Both the position numbers and the translations under genes were made by a program. From Candidatus Ulvibacter alkanivorans (GTDB taxonomy: Bacteria > Bacteroidota > Bacteroidia > Flavobacteriales > Flavobacteriaceae): DNA of 64,000 bases. Of this stretch, positions 1 to 7,527 are shown one piece after another. The notes beneath the pieces are model-generated. The model saw only the letters and a list, made by a program, of their open reading frames with translations, did no database searches and had not been told where the DNA came from. Within the stretch, counting starts at the first letter, position 1, and each line of letters starts with the position of its first letter. The stretch covers positions 55,451 to 119,450 of the forward strand of contig NZ_QOLC01000051.1 of assembly GCF_003333325.1 (NCBI RefSeq). Direction: 5' to 3'.

Positions 1-42
1 ATTATACCCAATGAACCTGGGCAGGTAATGCTGCTAAGGGAA
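1..42 (+). promoter_or_regulatory. TPP (THI-box) riboswitch, 3' portion, cut by window start
   Basis: Positions 6-41 match the conserved 3' half of the thiamin pyrophosphate aptamer. ACCC is followed by TGAACCTG, then a GCAG/CTGC stem (21-24 with 31-34) closing a GTAATG loop, then AAGGGA, where GGG can pair back to CCC. This has the same order as the THI-box element GAACCTG..GG-TAATG-CC..AGGGA. The 5' half with the CTGAGA pyrimidine-sensing loop lies outside the window. The aptamer precedes a terminator and a TonB-dependent receptor, so thiamin control of that receptor is expected. Confidence 0.85.
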
Positions 43-75
43 TACGATGCTCACAAGCATCTTCGTTGTTATACC

Positions 76-109
76 CCTATTGCGTCTTAAGGATCCAATA
101 GGTTTTTTT
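76..109 (+). terminator. Intrinsic terminator of the riboswitch expression platform
   Basis: CCTATTG (76-82) pairs with CAATAGG (96-102) and is followed at once by seven T residues (103-109). It sits between the TPP aptamer and the receptor gene. The simplest reading is a ligand-controlled terminator that stops transcription when TPP is bound. A small GATGC/GCATC hairpin (46-61) lies between aptamer and terminator. Confidence 0.75.
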
Positions 110-177
110 ATACAACTATTTTAATAACCAAACTCAAGAATAAGACCCCTTTTATTCGTAACAAAACCAATGTACGA

Positions 178-2355
178 ATGAAACGTATTTTTTTATCCAT
201 CTTATTTTTAGCAGCTACAACTTGTACGCTAGCGCAAGAGAAAACAACAGACAGTACTAAAGTAGAAGCATTAGAAGAGGTGCTTATTAAATCGGTACGC
301 GTAGATGCCGATTCACCTATCACGCATTCTAATCTTGACAAAGAAGAACTGGAAAAGCGTAATTTGGGACAAGATATCCCGTATATGCTTTCGTATTTGC
401 CCTCGGTAGTTACAACCAGTGATGCCGGTGCGGGAATTGGATATACCTATATTCGAGTTCGAGGTAGTGATGCCTCACGAGTGAATGTAACTTTAAATGG
501 AATTCCATTTAACGATGCTGAAAGTCAAGGAACTTTCTTTGTGAATCTGCCCGATTTTACATCATCGGTTCAAAATTTACAACTGCAGCGTGGCGTAGGG
601 ACCAGTACGAATGGGTCTGGTGCTTTTGGAGCCAGCTTGAACATTCTTACCGATGGTGTTTCTGAAACGGCCTATGGTGAGATTTCAAATGCTGTGGGCT
701 CCTATAACACTCGAAAACACAATGTGAAATTTAGCACAGGCTTGTTGAACAACCGTATTGAAATTGCCGGGCGATTGTCTACCATTCAGTCTGATGGGTA
801 TATAGACCGGGCGAGCTCCGATCTTAAATCCTATTTTTTACATGCTGCTTACTTAGATAGAAATACGTTGATAAAAGCATTGGCCTTTGGCGGAAGAGAA
901 GAAACCTATCAAGCCTATTTTGGGATTGACGCCGAAACGTTGGCCAACGACCGCACCTTTAATCCTGCCGGGATGTACACCGATGAAGACGGTAATGTAA
1001 AGTTCTATGATAATGAAGTAGACAATTATGCACAAGATCATTATCAGTTGTTGTGGAACCAACGATACAACAATAAATGGAGCTCGAATGTGTCCTTAAA
1101 TTATACCTACGGAAGAGGATATTTTGAACAATATAAAGAGGATGAGGATTTTGAAACCTATAATTTCGATCCCATAGAAATAGGTGGAGAAACGATTAAT
1201 ACCACCGATCTAATTCGTCGCCGTTGGCTAGATAATGATTTCTATGCTGTAAATGCCAATGTAAACTATAAAGATAACGATGTTGAGGTAAGCAGTGGTG
1301 CGTTTTTTAGCACTTACAGTGGCGATCATTTTGGTGAGGTGATCTGGGCACAGTTCGCCGGTGGGAGTGAGATTAGAGATCGCTATTACTTTGGTGTAGG
1401 TGATAAGAATGAGTTTACCGTTTTTACAAAGGCCACATGGCGTATTGATGACCAATGGAGTGTTTTTGGAGATTTGCAAGGACGATTTATTAGTTATGAA
1501 ACCAGTGGAACTACTTCCGATCTTATTACCTTGAATGTAGACCAGTCGTATTCGTTCTTCAATCCGAAGGCGGGAGCATCGTTTCAGTTAAATGAAAAGA
1601 ACCAATTCTATGCTTCCTACGGAAGAGCAAATAGGGAGCCGCGACGTAGCGATTTTGAACAAGGCATCTTTACTGCCGAAAAATTAGATGACATTGAGTT
1701 GGGGTGGCGCTACGCTTCCGAAGCAACCAATATAAGCACCAACTTGTTCTACATGGATTATACCGATCAATTAGTGCTTACGGGAGCGATCGATGATGTT
1801 GGTGCACCAATTCGAGAGACAAGTGGAGAGAGCTACCGAATAGGACTAGAAGTAGATGCTGAAATTCGTTTGAGCCAATCATTTACAGTGCGACCTAATA
1901 TAGCATTAAGCAGTAATAAGAATGTAGATTTTGTATTTCAACGTGATGGAGAACTGGTGAACTTAGGGAATACCAATATTTCGTATTCACCCGAAATCGT
2001 TGCCGGAAATATAGTTGAATATAGACCTATTCCTAATCTGCAATTCGCTTTGTTGTCTAAGTATGTTGGAGAGCAGTTTATGGGGAATATAGACAGTGAG
2101 GTATCTAAATTAGACAGCTATTTTATTAATGACCTCAATATAGTTTATGAGTTAAGAGAAGTGCCGTTCGTCGACTCCATCTTGTTAAACGGTTTGGTAA
2201 ACAACCTCTTTAATGTGGAGTATGTGTCTAACGGATATTTCTTTACGTTCGATGATGATTTTAGCGAGCCGGGGACCATTACCACGATTGAAGGTGCCGG
2301 ATTCTACCCGCAAGCTACTATCAACTTCTTGGTGGGAGCCACTGTTCGGTTCTAG
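178..2355 (+). CDS. TonB-dependent outer-membrane receptor, probable thiamin transporter
   Basis: The 725-residue product is of normal length for a TonB-dependent receptor. It starts with a signal peptide (MKRIFLSILFLAATTCTLAQ) and a short linker, then a plug domain at about residues 45-160 with the typical VRGSDASRVNVTLNGIPFND segment. A long beta-barrel follows and ends in a C-terminal Phe (VGATVRF), as usual for outer-membrane barrels. The protein sequence alone does not give the substrate. The TPP riboswitch and terminator directly upstream point to thiamin or a thiamin precursor, and receptors under THI-box control are known in Bacteroidota. Import would be driven by TonB-ExbBD. The 3' end overlaps the convergent lipoprotein gene by about 3 bp. 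Confidence 0.88.
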   Translation: MKRIFLSILFLAATTCTLAQEKTTDSTKVEALEEVLIKSVRVDADSPITHSNLDKEELEKRNLGQDIPYMLSYLPSVVTTSDAGAGIGYTYIRVRGSDASRVNVTLNGIPFNDAESQGTFFVNLPDFTSSVQNLQLQRGVGTSTNGSGAFGASLNILTDGVSETAYGEISNAVGSYNTRKHNVKFSTGLLNNRIEIAGRLSTIQSDGYIDRASSDLKSYFLHAAYLDRNTLIKALAFGGREETYQAYFGIDAETLANDRTFNPAGMYTDEDGNVKFYDNEVDNYAQDHYQLLWNQRYNNKWSSNVSLNYTYGRGYFEQYKEDEDFETYNFDPIEIGGETINTTDLIRRRWLDNDFYAVNANVNYKDNDVEVSSGAFFSTYSGDHFGEVIWAQFAGGSEIRDRYYFGVGDKNEFTVFTKATWRIDDQWSVFGDLQGRFISYETSGTTSDLITLNVDQSYSFFNPKAGASFQLNEKNQFYASYGRANREPRRSDFEQGIFTAEKLDDIELGWRYASEATNISTNLFYMDYTDQLVLTGAIDDVGAPIRETSGESYRIGLEVDAEIRLSQSFTVRPNIALSSNKNVDFVFQRDGELVNLGNTNISYSPEIVAGNIVEYRPIPNLQFALLSKYVGEQFMGNIDSEVSKLDSYFINDLNIVYELREVPFVDSILLNGLVNNLFNVEYVSNGYFFTFDDDFSEPGTITTIEGAGFYPQATINFLVGATVRF

Positions 2356-2786
2356 TTAGTAATACGAACTGTATTGCCCGTGCGTACCGCACGGTATTGC
2401 TGCATAGGGTATTTTGAAGGATCTGTTCTATGTTCACCGGTGACGATGTTGTATTCGTTGTCATCGGTGGTACAGGGACACGTTGCAATTGGAGCTTCAA
2501 TTTCCATACGAGAACAATTATTTGGCGGGTGATTAGGATCGGTGAGATCGAAGGCCGTATAGAGTTCATTGTTCACGTTGTAAACCACTATTCCTCGAAT
2601 TCCTTGCTGATTTATAATCACGCTATTACCGGGAAAATTTAACGGATTGTATTGTGGGAGATTTAGATTTAGGGTAAGGCTCACCAACGGATCGATGAGA
2701 TTTGGGTTGTCTTCACGGTCATCGTCATTATTAGAGCAGGCTGTTAAAACGAGTGCCGCCACCACTATTAGGTATCTAATATTCAT
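2352..2786 (-). CDS. Small lipoprotein with a Rieske-like fold but degenerate ligands
   Basis: The 144-residue protein has a type II signal peptide with lipobox LTAC (Cys17) and an Asp/Asn-rich linker. The rest (about 60-144) resembles small Rieske-like proteins of flavobacteria: AFDLTDPNHPP, a Cys at CSRM, a CPC pair, YNIVTGEH and a C-terminal YRAVRTGNTVRI strand. The canonical CxH...CxxH cluster ligands are not present in that form, so iron-sulfur binding is doubtful. The family assignment rests on memory of similar proteins. It is convergent with, and touches, the thiamin-type receptor gene; a functional link is not shown. Confidence 0.75.
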   Translation of the reverse strand: MNIRYLIVVAALVLTACSNNDDDREDNPNLIDPLVSLTLNLNLPQYNPLNFPGNSVIINQQGIRGIVVYNVNNELYTAFDLTDPNHPPNNCSRMEIEAPIATCPCTTDDNEYNIVTGEHRTDPSKYPMQQYRAVRTGNTVRITN

Positions 2787-2843
2787 ATTTTAAAAGAAAT
2801 TTCGGTCAAAAGTACGATAAAATGTACAACAACTAATTTTTTG

Positions 2844-2851
2844 TATATTTG
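2844..2851 (+). promoter_or_regulatory. Promoter -7 box (TATATTTG) for greA-HIT
   Basis: TATATTTG matches the Bacteroidota -7 consensus TAnnTTTG. No clear TTTG -33 box is seen at the usual spacing. The start of transcription would fall about 5-10 bases downstream, just before the leader hairpin. Confidence 0.55.
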
Positions 2852-2859
2852 TGTAACGA

Positions 2860-2884
2860 AATCCCGTCACGCATGGGATTTTTT
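2860..2884 (+). terminator. Terminator-like hairpin in the greA leader
   Basis: AATCCC (2860-2865) pairs with GGGATT (2875-2880) across a nine-base loop and runs into TTTTTT. The hairpin lies immediately after the predicted transcription start and about 95 bases before the greA start codon. It is therefore placed as a leader attenuator, not as the end of a preceding gene: the upstream gene is on the other strand and divergent. Confidence 0.5.
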
Positions 2885-2978
2885 GTGTTTTATTCTGAAG
2901 TAGCCTCGTCGTTAAAAGGAGCATTCTTCAGAACTAAAAATGAAATGGAATGCTGTTTAGCATATAAACGATGAAGTT

Positions 2979-3455
2979 ATGAGTAAAGTATCTTATTACA
3001 CAGAAGAAGGACTAAAAAAACTACGTGAAGAATTAAATCAGTTAAAAGATGTAGAACGTCCTAAGGCGTCACAAGCTATTGCTGAAGCTAGAGATAAAGG
3101 AGATTTAAGTGAGAATGCTGAATACGATGCCGCTAAAGAGGCGCAGGGTATGTTAGAAATGCGCATATCTAAACTTGAAGAGGTAGTTGCCAATGCCAGA
3201 GTGATAGACGAGTCTCAATTAGATACGTCTAAGGTCTTGGTGCATTCTAAAGTAAAAATCAAGAATTTAACCAATAATGCCGAAATGATCTACAAGTTAG
3301 TAGCCCAAAGCGAAGCCGATCTCAAATCGGGAAAAATTTCGGTAGACTCTCCTATAGGAAAAGGATTGCTTGGTAAAAAAGTAGGGGAGATCGCAGAGAT
3401 CCAAGTACCTAATGGGGTAATGAAGTTCGAGATCCTAGAAATTTCAAGAAGTTAA
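2979..3455 (+). CDS. greA: Transcription elongation factor GreA
   Basis: The 158-residue product has the full GreA length. The N-terminal coiled coil (about 1-75) contains the family segment DKGDLSENAEYDAAKEAQG, with the acidic tip residues that enter the RNA polymerase secondary channel. The C-terminal FKBP-like domain (about 80-158) ends with SPIGKGLLGKKVGE. GreA rescues backtracked polymerase by stimulating transcript cleavage. The gene is two bases upstream of a HIT-family gene, so they are probably co-transcribed. The leader carries a promoter and a terminator-like hairpin, which would allow feedback control. Confidence 0.97.
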   Translation: MSKVSYYTEEGLKKLREELNQLKDVERPKASQAIAEARDKGDLSENAEYDAAKEAQGMLEMRISKLEEVVANARVIDESQLDTSKVLVHSKVKIKNLTNNAEMIYKLVAQSEADLKSGKISVDSPIGKGLLGKKVGEIAEIQVPNGVMKFEILEISRS

Positions 3456-3457
3456 TT

Positions 3458-3850
3458 ATGGCGACCGTATTTACAAAGATCATTAACGGAGAAATTCCCA
3501 GCTATAAGATAGCTGAAGATGAAAATTTTATTGCCTTTCTGGATATTAATCCAAACGCAAAAGGCCATACGCTATGTGTACCCAAACAAGAAGTAGATAA
3601 AATTTTCGATCTGGGAGAGCACGTGTATCTTCAATTGATGCAGTTCTCGAGAAAAGTCGCATTGGCCCTTCGGAAAGCAGTGCCATGTGAACGTGTTGGA
3701 ATGGCTGTTATCGGCTTGGAAGTTCCTCATGTGCATGTGCATCTAATTCCAATCAATGAAATGAAAGATATGACCTTCGATCATAAGGTCACCTTAAGCG
3801 AAGCCGAGTTTAAAGAATTGGCAGCCGAAATTTCAAGTCATATTTCCTAG
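3458..3850 (+). CDS. HIT-family (HinT-like) nucleotide hydrolase
   Basis: The 130-residue product shows the histidine-triad motif HVHVHLIP at residues 91-98. The first half has the usual EDENFIAFLDINPNAKGHTL nucleotide-binding strand region. Proteins of this branch hydrolyse purine nucleoside phosphoramidates or aminoacyl-adenylates in the cytoplasm. It follows greA with a two-base gap, a pairing that is frequent in Bacteroidota. The precise substrate cannot be told from the sequence. Confidence 0.93.
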   Translation: MATVFTKIINGEIPSYKIAEDENFIAFLDINPNAKGHTLCVPKQEVDKIFDLGEHVYLQLMQFSRKVALALRKAVPCERVGMAVIGLEVPHVHVHLIPINEMKDMTFDHKVTLSEAEFKELAAEISSHIS

Positions 3851-3852
3851 TC

Positions 3853-4197
3853 TTACCTAAGAATAACAAAATAAACGATCGCAATTAACACGAGAAGATC
3901 GGCTACAATGATCACGTAGGCGAGTGGCTTTAATTTGATCCCTTGGTGTTCGGGAACAGCAAGCTTTTTATGATAGTCGTTTACACGCTCAATATCTTCG
4001 GTCCAGTTAACCGGGTAGACCGCAGAATTACAATTATGGCAATACAGTGATCCGTTTACATTCTTTTCAGATTTTGAATATAGCGGAGTATCCTTGATTT
4101 GTTGCGTAAACGTAAATTCGAGTCCGTCGTTCGCATAACAAATTGGACAATTATTTGAAATAGTGGCCGTATGTACCACTTTTGAGGTTGCTTCCAT
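3853..4197 (-). CDS. Small zinc-ribbon membrane protein, function unknown
   Basis: The chosen start is the ATG at 4197-4195, one base after the stop of the upstream kinase gene. A longer reading to 4290 would lie inside that kinase gene and is unlikely. The 114-residue product has two Cys pairs (NCPICY and YCHNCN), suggesting a zinc ribbon, and one C-terminal transmembrane helix (LAYVIIVADLLVLIAIVYFVIL). The very short junction with the sensor kinase gene suggests co-transcription and perhaps a shared membrane function, but I do not recognise the family. Confidence 0.72.
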   Translation of the reverse strand: MEATSKVVHTATISNNCPICYANDGLEFTFTQQIKDTPLYSKSEKNVNGSLYCHNCNSAVYPVNWTEDIERVNDYHKKLAVPEHQGIKLKPLAYVIIVADLLVLIAIVYFVILR

Positions 4198-4198
4198 A

Positions 4199-5362
4199 TT
4201 ATTGTTGTAATCGTAAGGCGATTTCCATAGTGGTTCCTTTTCCGGGGGTACTTCTAAGAACGCGGATTTTACCGTTATGGTATTCTTCAATAATTCGTTT
4301 TACAAGTGAAAGACCTAATCCCCAGCCTCTTTTTTTGGTGGTATAGCCCGGACTAAAGACACGTTTAAAACTACGTTTAGGTATTCCTTTTCCTGTGTCG
4401 CTAACTCGAATCAAGGCATTCTTCGAAGTATGTTCTACCGTTATCGTAATGGTTCCTTTTCCCTTCATCGCATCGATCCCGTTTTTAACCAGGTTTTCAA
4501 TCGTCCATGAATACAATTGTGGGTTGAGATCGACATACAATGGTTTGTCTGTTAATTCCAGTTGAAATTCAATTAGTTTAGAACTGCGACTTTGTAAATA
4601 GGAAAATGCTTCTTTGGTTTCGTCTACGATGTTGGTTCGTTTTAAGGTGGGTAAAGACCCAATCTTCGAGAATCGTTCGGTAATGGTTTCGAGTCGAGCG
4701 ATATCTTTTTCCATCTCTTGTATGTACTCTTGGTTTACTTGCTCTGTTTTTAGGATCTCTGTCCATCCAACTAAGGAAGAAAGTGGCGTACCAATTTGAT
4801 GAGCCGTTTCTTTGGCCATACCTGCCCAAAGTTTATTTTGTTCTGCCGATTTAGACGTTTTGTAGAAAAAGTATAACACGGCCGCAGAAAGCAGTAAAAT
4901 TAAAATAAGGACAGCAGGATAGTATTTAAGTTTATTGATAATGGGTGAGTTTCCGTAGTAAATAGTAGTGAGTATCTCACCATTATAGGTTAATTGTAAC
5001 GGTTTGTATTCTTTAGCAAATTGATTGGCATAAGCAATTCGTTTGTTTCGCAACTTGACAGAGTCATTTGTTTTTTCTACGATATTCCTAGCATCATAGC
5101 TGTCTGAACTATGCGTATACAATATCATTGGGGTAGTTGTATTGCTCGAAAGCGCTTTGAGAACGGTCTCGCTTACCTCGGCGCTATTACTGAGATGAAT
5201 AGCTTCCAATTCTTGTTGCGCGCTTGCCCATACTTGCATCTTATCACGTTCGTTCTGTTTTAACTGATTAAAAAACGCATATGTATTCCACAGTATAAGC
5301 GTGATTATAAAAAGAAATAGAATAATAAAGAGCCAGCGATTAACAGCCTTTTTGTTTTGCAT
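4199..5362 (-). CDS. Membrane sensor histidine kinase (orphan)
   Basis: The 387-residue protein has transmembrane helices at about 11-31 and 148-167, flanking a roughly 115-residue extracytoplasmic sensor region. The kinase core is complete: H box ETAHQIGTPLSSL with His188, N box ENLVKNGIDAMKG, G1 box DTGKGIP, and G2 box GWGLGLSLVKRI. There is no response regulator next to it in the window; the downstream partner is a zinc-ribbon membrane protein instead. The signal is unknown. Confidence 0.92.
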   Translation of the reverse strand: MQNKKAVNRWLFIILFLFIITLILWNTYAFFNQLKQNERDKMQVWASAQQELEAIHLSNSAEVSETVLKALSSNTTTPMILYTHSSDSYDARNIVEKTNDSVKLRNKRIAYANQFAKEYKPLQLTYNGEILTTIYYGNSPIINKLKYYPAVLILILLLSAAVLYFFYKTSKSAEQNKLWAGMAKETAHQIGTPLSSLVGWTEILKTEQVNQEYIQEMEKDIARLETITERFSKIGSLPTLKRTNIVDETKEAFSYLQSRSSKLIEFQLELTDKPLYVDLNPQLYSWTIENLVKNGIDAMKGKGTITITVEHTSKNALIRVSDTGKGIPKRSFKRVFSPGYTTKKRGWGLGLSLVKRIIEEYHNGKIRVLRSTPGKGTTMEIALRLQQ

Positions 5363-5449
5363 GTAGTGTTTTCGTTTTCAGATTTAAATATAAAGGAATT
5401 ATGTTAATATTATTGTGTGATCAAATTTTTAAACCCATGATACTTTGGG

Positions 5450-5457
5450 TACATTTG
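5450..5457 (+). promoter_or_regulatory. Promoter -7 box (TACATTTG) close to the flavin-reductase start
   Basis: TACATTTG lies only five bases before the ATG at 5463. If it is used, the transcript would have almost no leader. The box overlaps the in-frame TTG extension of the gene, which argues that the TTG is not the start. Confidence 0.4.
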
Positions 5458-5462
5458 CAGCT

Positions 5463-6347
5463 ATGATTTCTATCGACCCTAAGGATATTAGTACTGGTAA
5501 ACTTCATGGCTATCTGCTTGGCGCCGTTTCTCCTAGACCCATTTGTTTTGCGAGTACGATCGACGGTAAAGGCAACGTGAATTTGTCACCGTTTAGTTTC
5601 TTCAACGTGTTTAGTGCAAATCCGCCGATCATGATATTCTCTCCGGCGCGGAGGGTGCGAAATAATACGACCAAGCATACACTTGAAAACGCTTTGGAGA
5701 CCAAAGAAGTTGTGATCAATATTGTAAGTTACGATATGGTACAACAAATGTCACTATCATCGACCGAATACGATAAAGGAATCAACGAATTTACAAAAGC
5801 GGGCTTTAATGCAATCGCTTCCGATCTTGTAAAACCCCCACGAGTTGCCGAAGCACCTGTTCAATTCGAATGTAAGGTGAACGAAGTGGTCGCACTTGGT
5901 GATAATGGAGGAGCCGGGAATTTGGTAATATGCGAGGTAATAAAACTACATATAGCTGAATCTATTTTAGATGGAGATGGCAGGATCGATCCTGAGAAAC
6001 TCGATGCCGTGGCGCGTATGGGAGGCAATTGGTACAGCCGTGCGAAAGAAGGAATGTTCGAAGTGCCAAAGCCACTGTCTACGATAGGAATTGGAGTTGA
6101 TGCACTGCCGGAACGAATTAGGAACAGTAGGGTGCTTACCGGAAATGATCTTGGTATGCTAGGAAATATAGAGGCACTACCAACAGCAGCAGTTGTTACT
6201 GATTTTTTAAATGCTTCGGAAGAAAACAAGTCGTTGATAGCATCAGGAAATACAGAGCAAATACATAAAAAAGCGCAGCAATTGCTTTGCGACGGAAATC
6301 TGTCCGAAGCATGGAAGCTGCTAGCAGCTCACGAAAGCAATACGTAA
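5463..6347 (+). CDS. Flavin reductase-like (FMN-binding split-barrel) protein
   Basis: Start ATG 5463 is chosen over an in-frame TTG at 5445, because the TTG sits on the probable promoter box. The 294-residue product begins with the split-barrel pattern of the flavin reductase/DIM6-NTAB family: LLGAVSPRPICFASTIDGKGNVNLSPFS, then SANPPIMIFSP and a DTKE-like dimer strand. Such proteins bind FMN and reduce flavins or act as oxygenase partners. The C-terminal third (about 200-294) is an extension beyond the flavin domain. It precedes a methyltransferase gene by six bases. Confidence 0.85.
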   Translation: MISIDPKDISTGKLHGYLLGAVSPRPICFASTIDGKGNVNLSPFSFFNVFSANPPIMIFSPARRVRNNTTKHTLENALETKEVVINIVSYDMVQQMSLSSTEYDKGINEFTKAGFNAIASDLVKPPRVAEAPVQFECKVNEVVALGDNGGAGNLVICEVIKLHIAESILDGDGRIDPEKLDAVARMGGNWYSRAKEGMFEVPKPLSTIGIGVDALPERIRNSRVLTGNDLGMLGNIEALPTAAVVTDFLNASEENKSLIASGNTEQIHKKAQQLLCDGNLSEAWKLLAAHESNT

Positions 6348-6353
6348 CAAGCC

Positions 6354-7091
6354 ATGTATGTGCAACTTAAAAATTGGGCTAAGAAAATAGTTCCAAACCA
6401 ATGGCTTCGAAAGCACGAAGGATTTTTAAGAGGCTTGATCGCGCTACAATATAAAGGCAAAACCTACCAATGTAATGTGTGTGGATATGCCTTACGAGCG
6501 TTCATTGAATTAGAAGATAAGGGTAAATTGTGTCCCAATTGTGGGAGCTTGGCGCGTACGCGTTATTTGTGGCAATTCCTCTTAGATGCGATCGGACTAA
6601 AAGATAAGGTCGTCTTGCATTTTTCACCACCGAAGAAGATCTCACAACGACTTAAAAGAAGTGGTGTGAAGGAGTATGTCACGACAGATTTTGAAAATGA
6701 ATTTACAGCCGATAAACAGCTTAATATTGAAGAAATTGATGAGCGTGACGCCGTTTACGATCTTATTATTTGTTTTCATGTTTTAGAACATATCGAGAAC
6801 GATCGTAAAGCGATGGCCGAATTATATCGAATTCTGAAACCCGGAGGTAGGTGTTTGGTGCAAACCCCTTTTAAAGAGGGAGCAATATACGAGGATGCCG
6901 ATATAAGCACTCCGGAAGCACGATTGAAGCACTTCGGGCAAGAAGATCACGTTCGGGTCTATTCGGTTAACGGATTGGAACAACGGCTACAGTCGGTCGG
7001 ATTTAAAGTAACCCGTCATACAAATACGGCAGCGGCAACCAATTTTCATGGGTTTCCGAAGCAATTAACACTATTAATAGCAGAAAAATAA
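6354..7091 (+). CDS. SAM-dependent methyltransferase with N-terminal zinc ribbon
   Basis: The 245-residue product carries four cysteines (40, 43, 60 and 63; CNVC and CPNC) that look like a zinc ribbon. A class I methyltransferase domain follows, with the acidic motif IICFHVLEHIENDRKAM and the LKPGG turn before a beta strand. The glycine-rich motif I is not clear; the segment VVLHFSPPKKI takes its place. The methyl acceptor is unknown. It is probably co-transcribed with the flavin-binding protein just upstream. Confidence 0.82.
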   Translation: MYVQLKNWAKKIVPNQWLRKHEGFLRGLIALQYKGKTYQCNVCGYALRAFIELEDKGKLCPNCGSLARTRYLWQFLLDAIGLKDKVVLHFSPPKKISQRLKRSGVKEYVTTDFENEFTADKQLNIEEIDERDAVYDLIICFHVLEHIENDRKAMAELYRILKPGGRCLVQTPFKEGAIYEDADISTPEARLKHFGQEDHVRVYSVNGLEQRLQSVGFKVTRHTNTAAATNFHGFPKQLTLLIAEK

Positions 7092-7114
7092 TACATAAAT
7101 TAAATTAGAATCGA

Positions 7115-7489
7115 ATGGAAGTACAAGGAAAGATAAAAATGATAGATGATACTAAAACTTACGGGAACAATGGTTTTAGAAAAAGAGAGATGGTGGTGAC
7201 CACCGAAGAACAATATCCGCAGCAAATCATGATCGAGTTTGTTCAAGATAAAACAGATTTGCTGAACAACTTTAAAGTGGGCCAAAATGTAAAGGTGAGC
7301 ATTAACCTAAGAGGTCGCGAATGGACTAATCCGCAAGGAGAAACTAAATATTTTAATTCCATTCAAGGATGGCGCATAGAAAATATAGATCAGTCGGTTT
7401 CTTCCAATATGCCACCAATGCCCCCAGCCGATGCATTTGAGCCTGCAAACGACTTGAACGAAGAAGATCACGACGATCTGCCATTCTAA
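7115..7489 (+). CDS. DUF3127 domain protein (OB-fold-like)
   Basis: The 124-residue protein matches the DUF3127 family: an N-terminal VQGKIKMI strand, then GFRKREMVVTTEEQYPQ, and a VGQNVKVSINLRGREW segment. An acidic, low-complexity tail (EDHDDLPF) follows, like the tail of single-stranded DNA-binding proteins. The overall shape suggests an OB fold that could bind nucleic acid, but the function of the family is not known to me. It stands between a methyltransferase and a transporter gene with no obvious link. Confidence 0.85.
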   Translation: MEVQGKIKMIDDTKTYGNNGFRKREMVVTTEEQYPQQIMIEFVQDKTDLLNNFKVGQNVKVSINLRGREWTNPQGETKYFNSIQGWRIENIDQSVSSNMPPMPPADAFEPANDLNEEDHDDLPF

Positions 7490-7527
7490 AAATCTGAAAT
7501 TGCCAGCATACTGGCTACATTAGATAG

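Noticed and set aside
4198..4290. Long form of the zinc-ribbon protein
   Set aside because: Its first 31 residues are encoded within the kinase gene in another frame; ATG 4197 directly follows the kinase stop.
5445..5462. TTG start of the flavin-reductase gene
   Set aside because: It lies on the probable promoter box; ATG 5463 is a better start.
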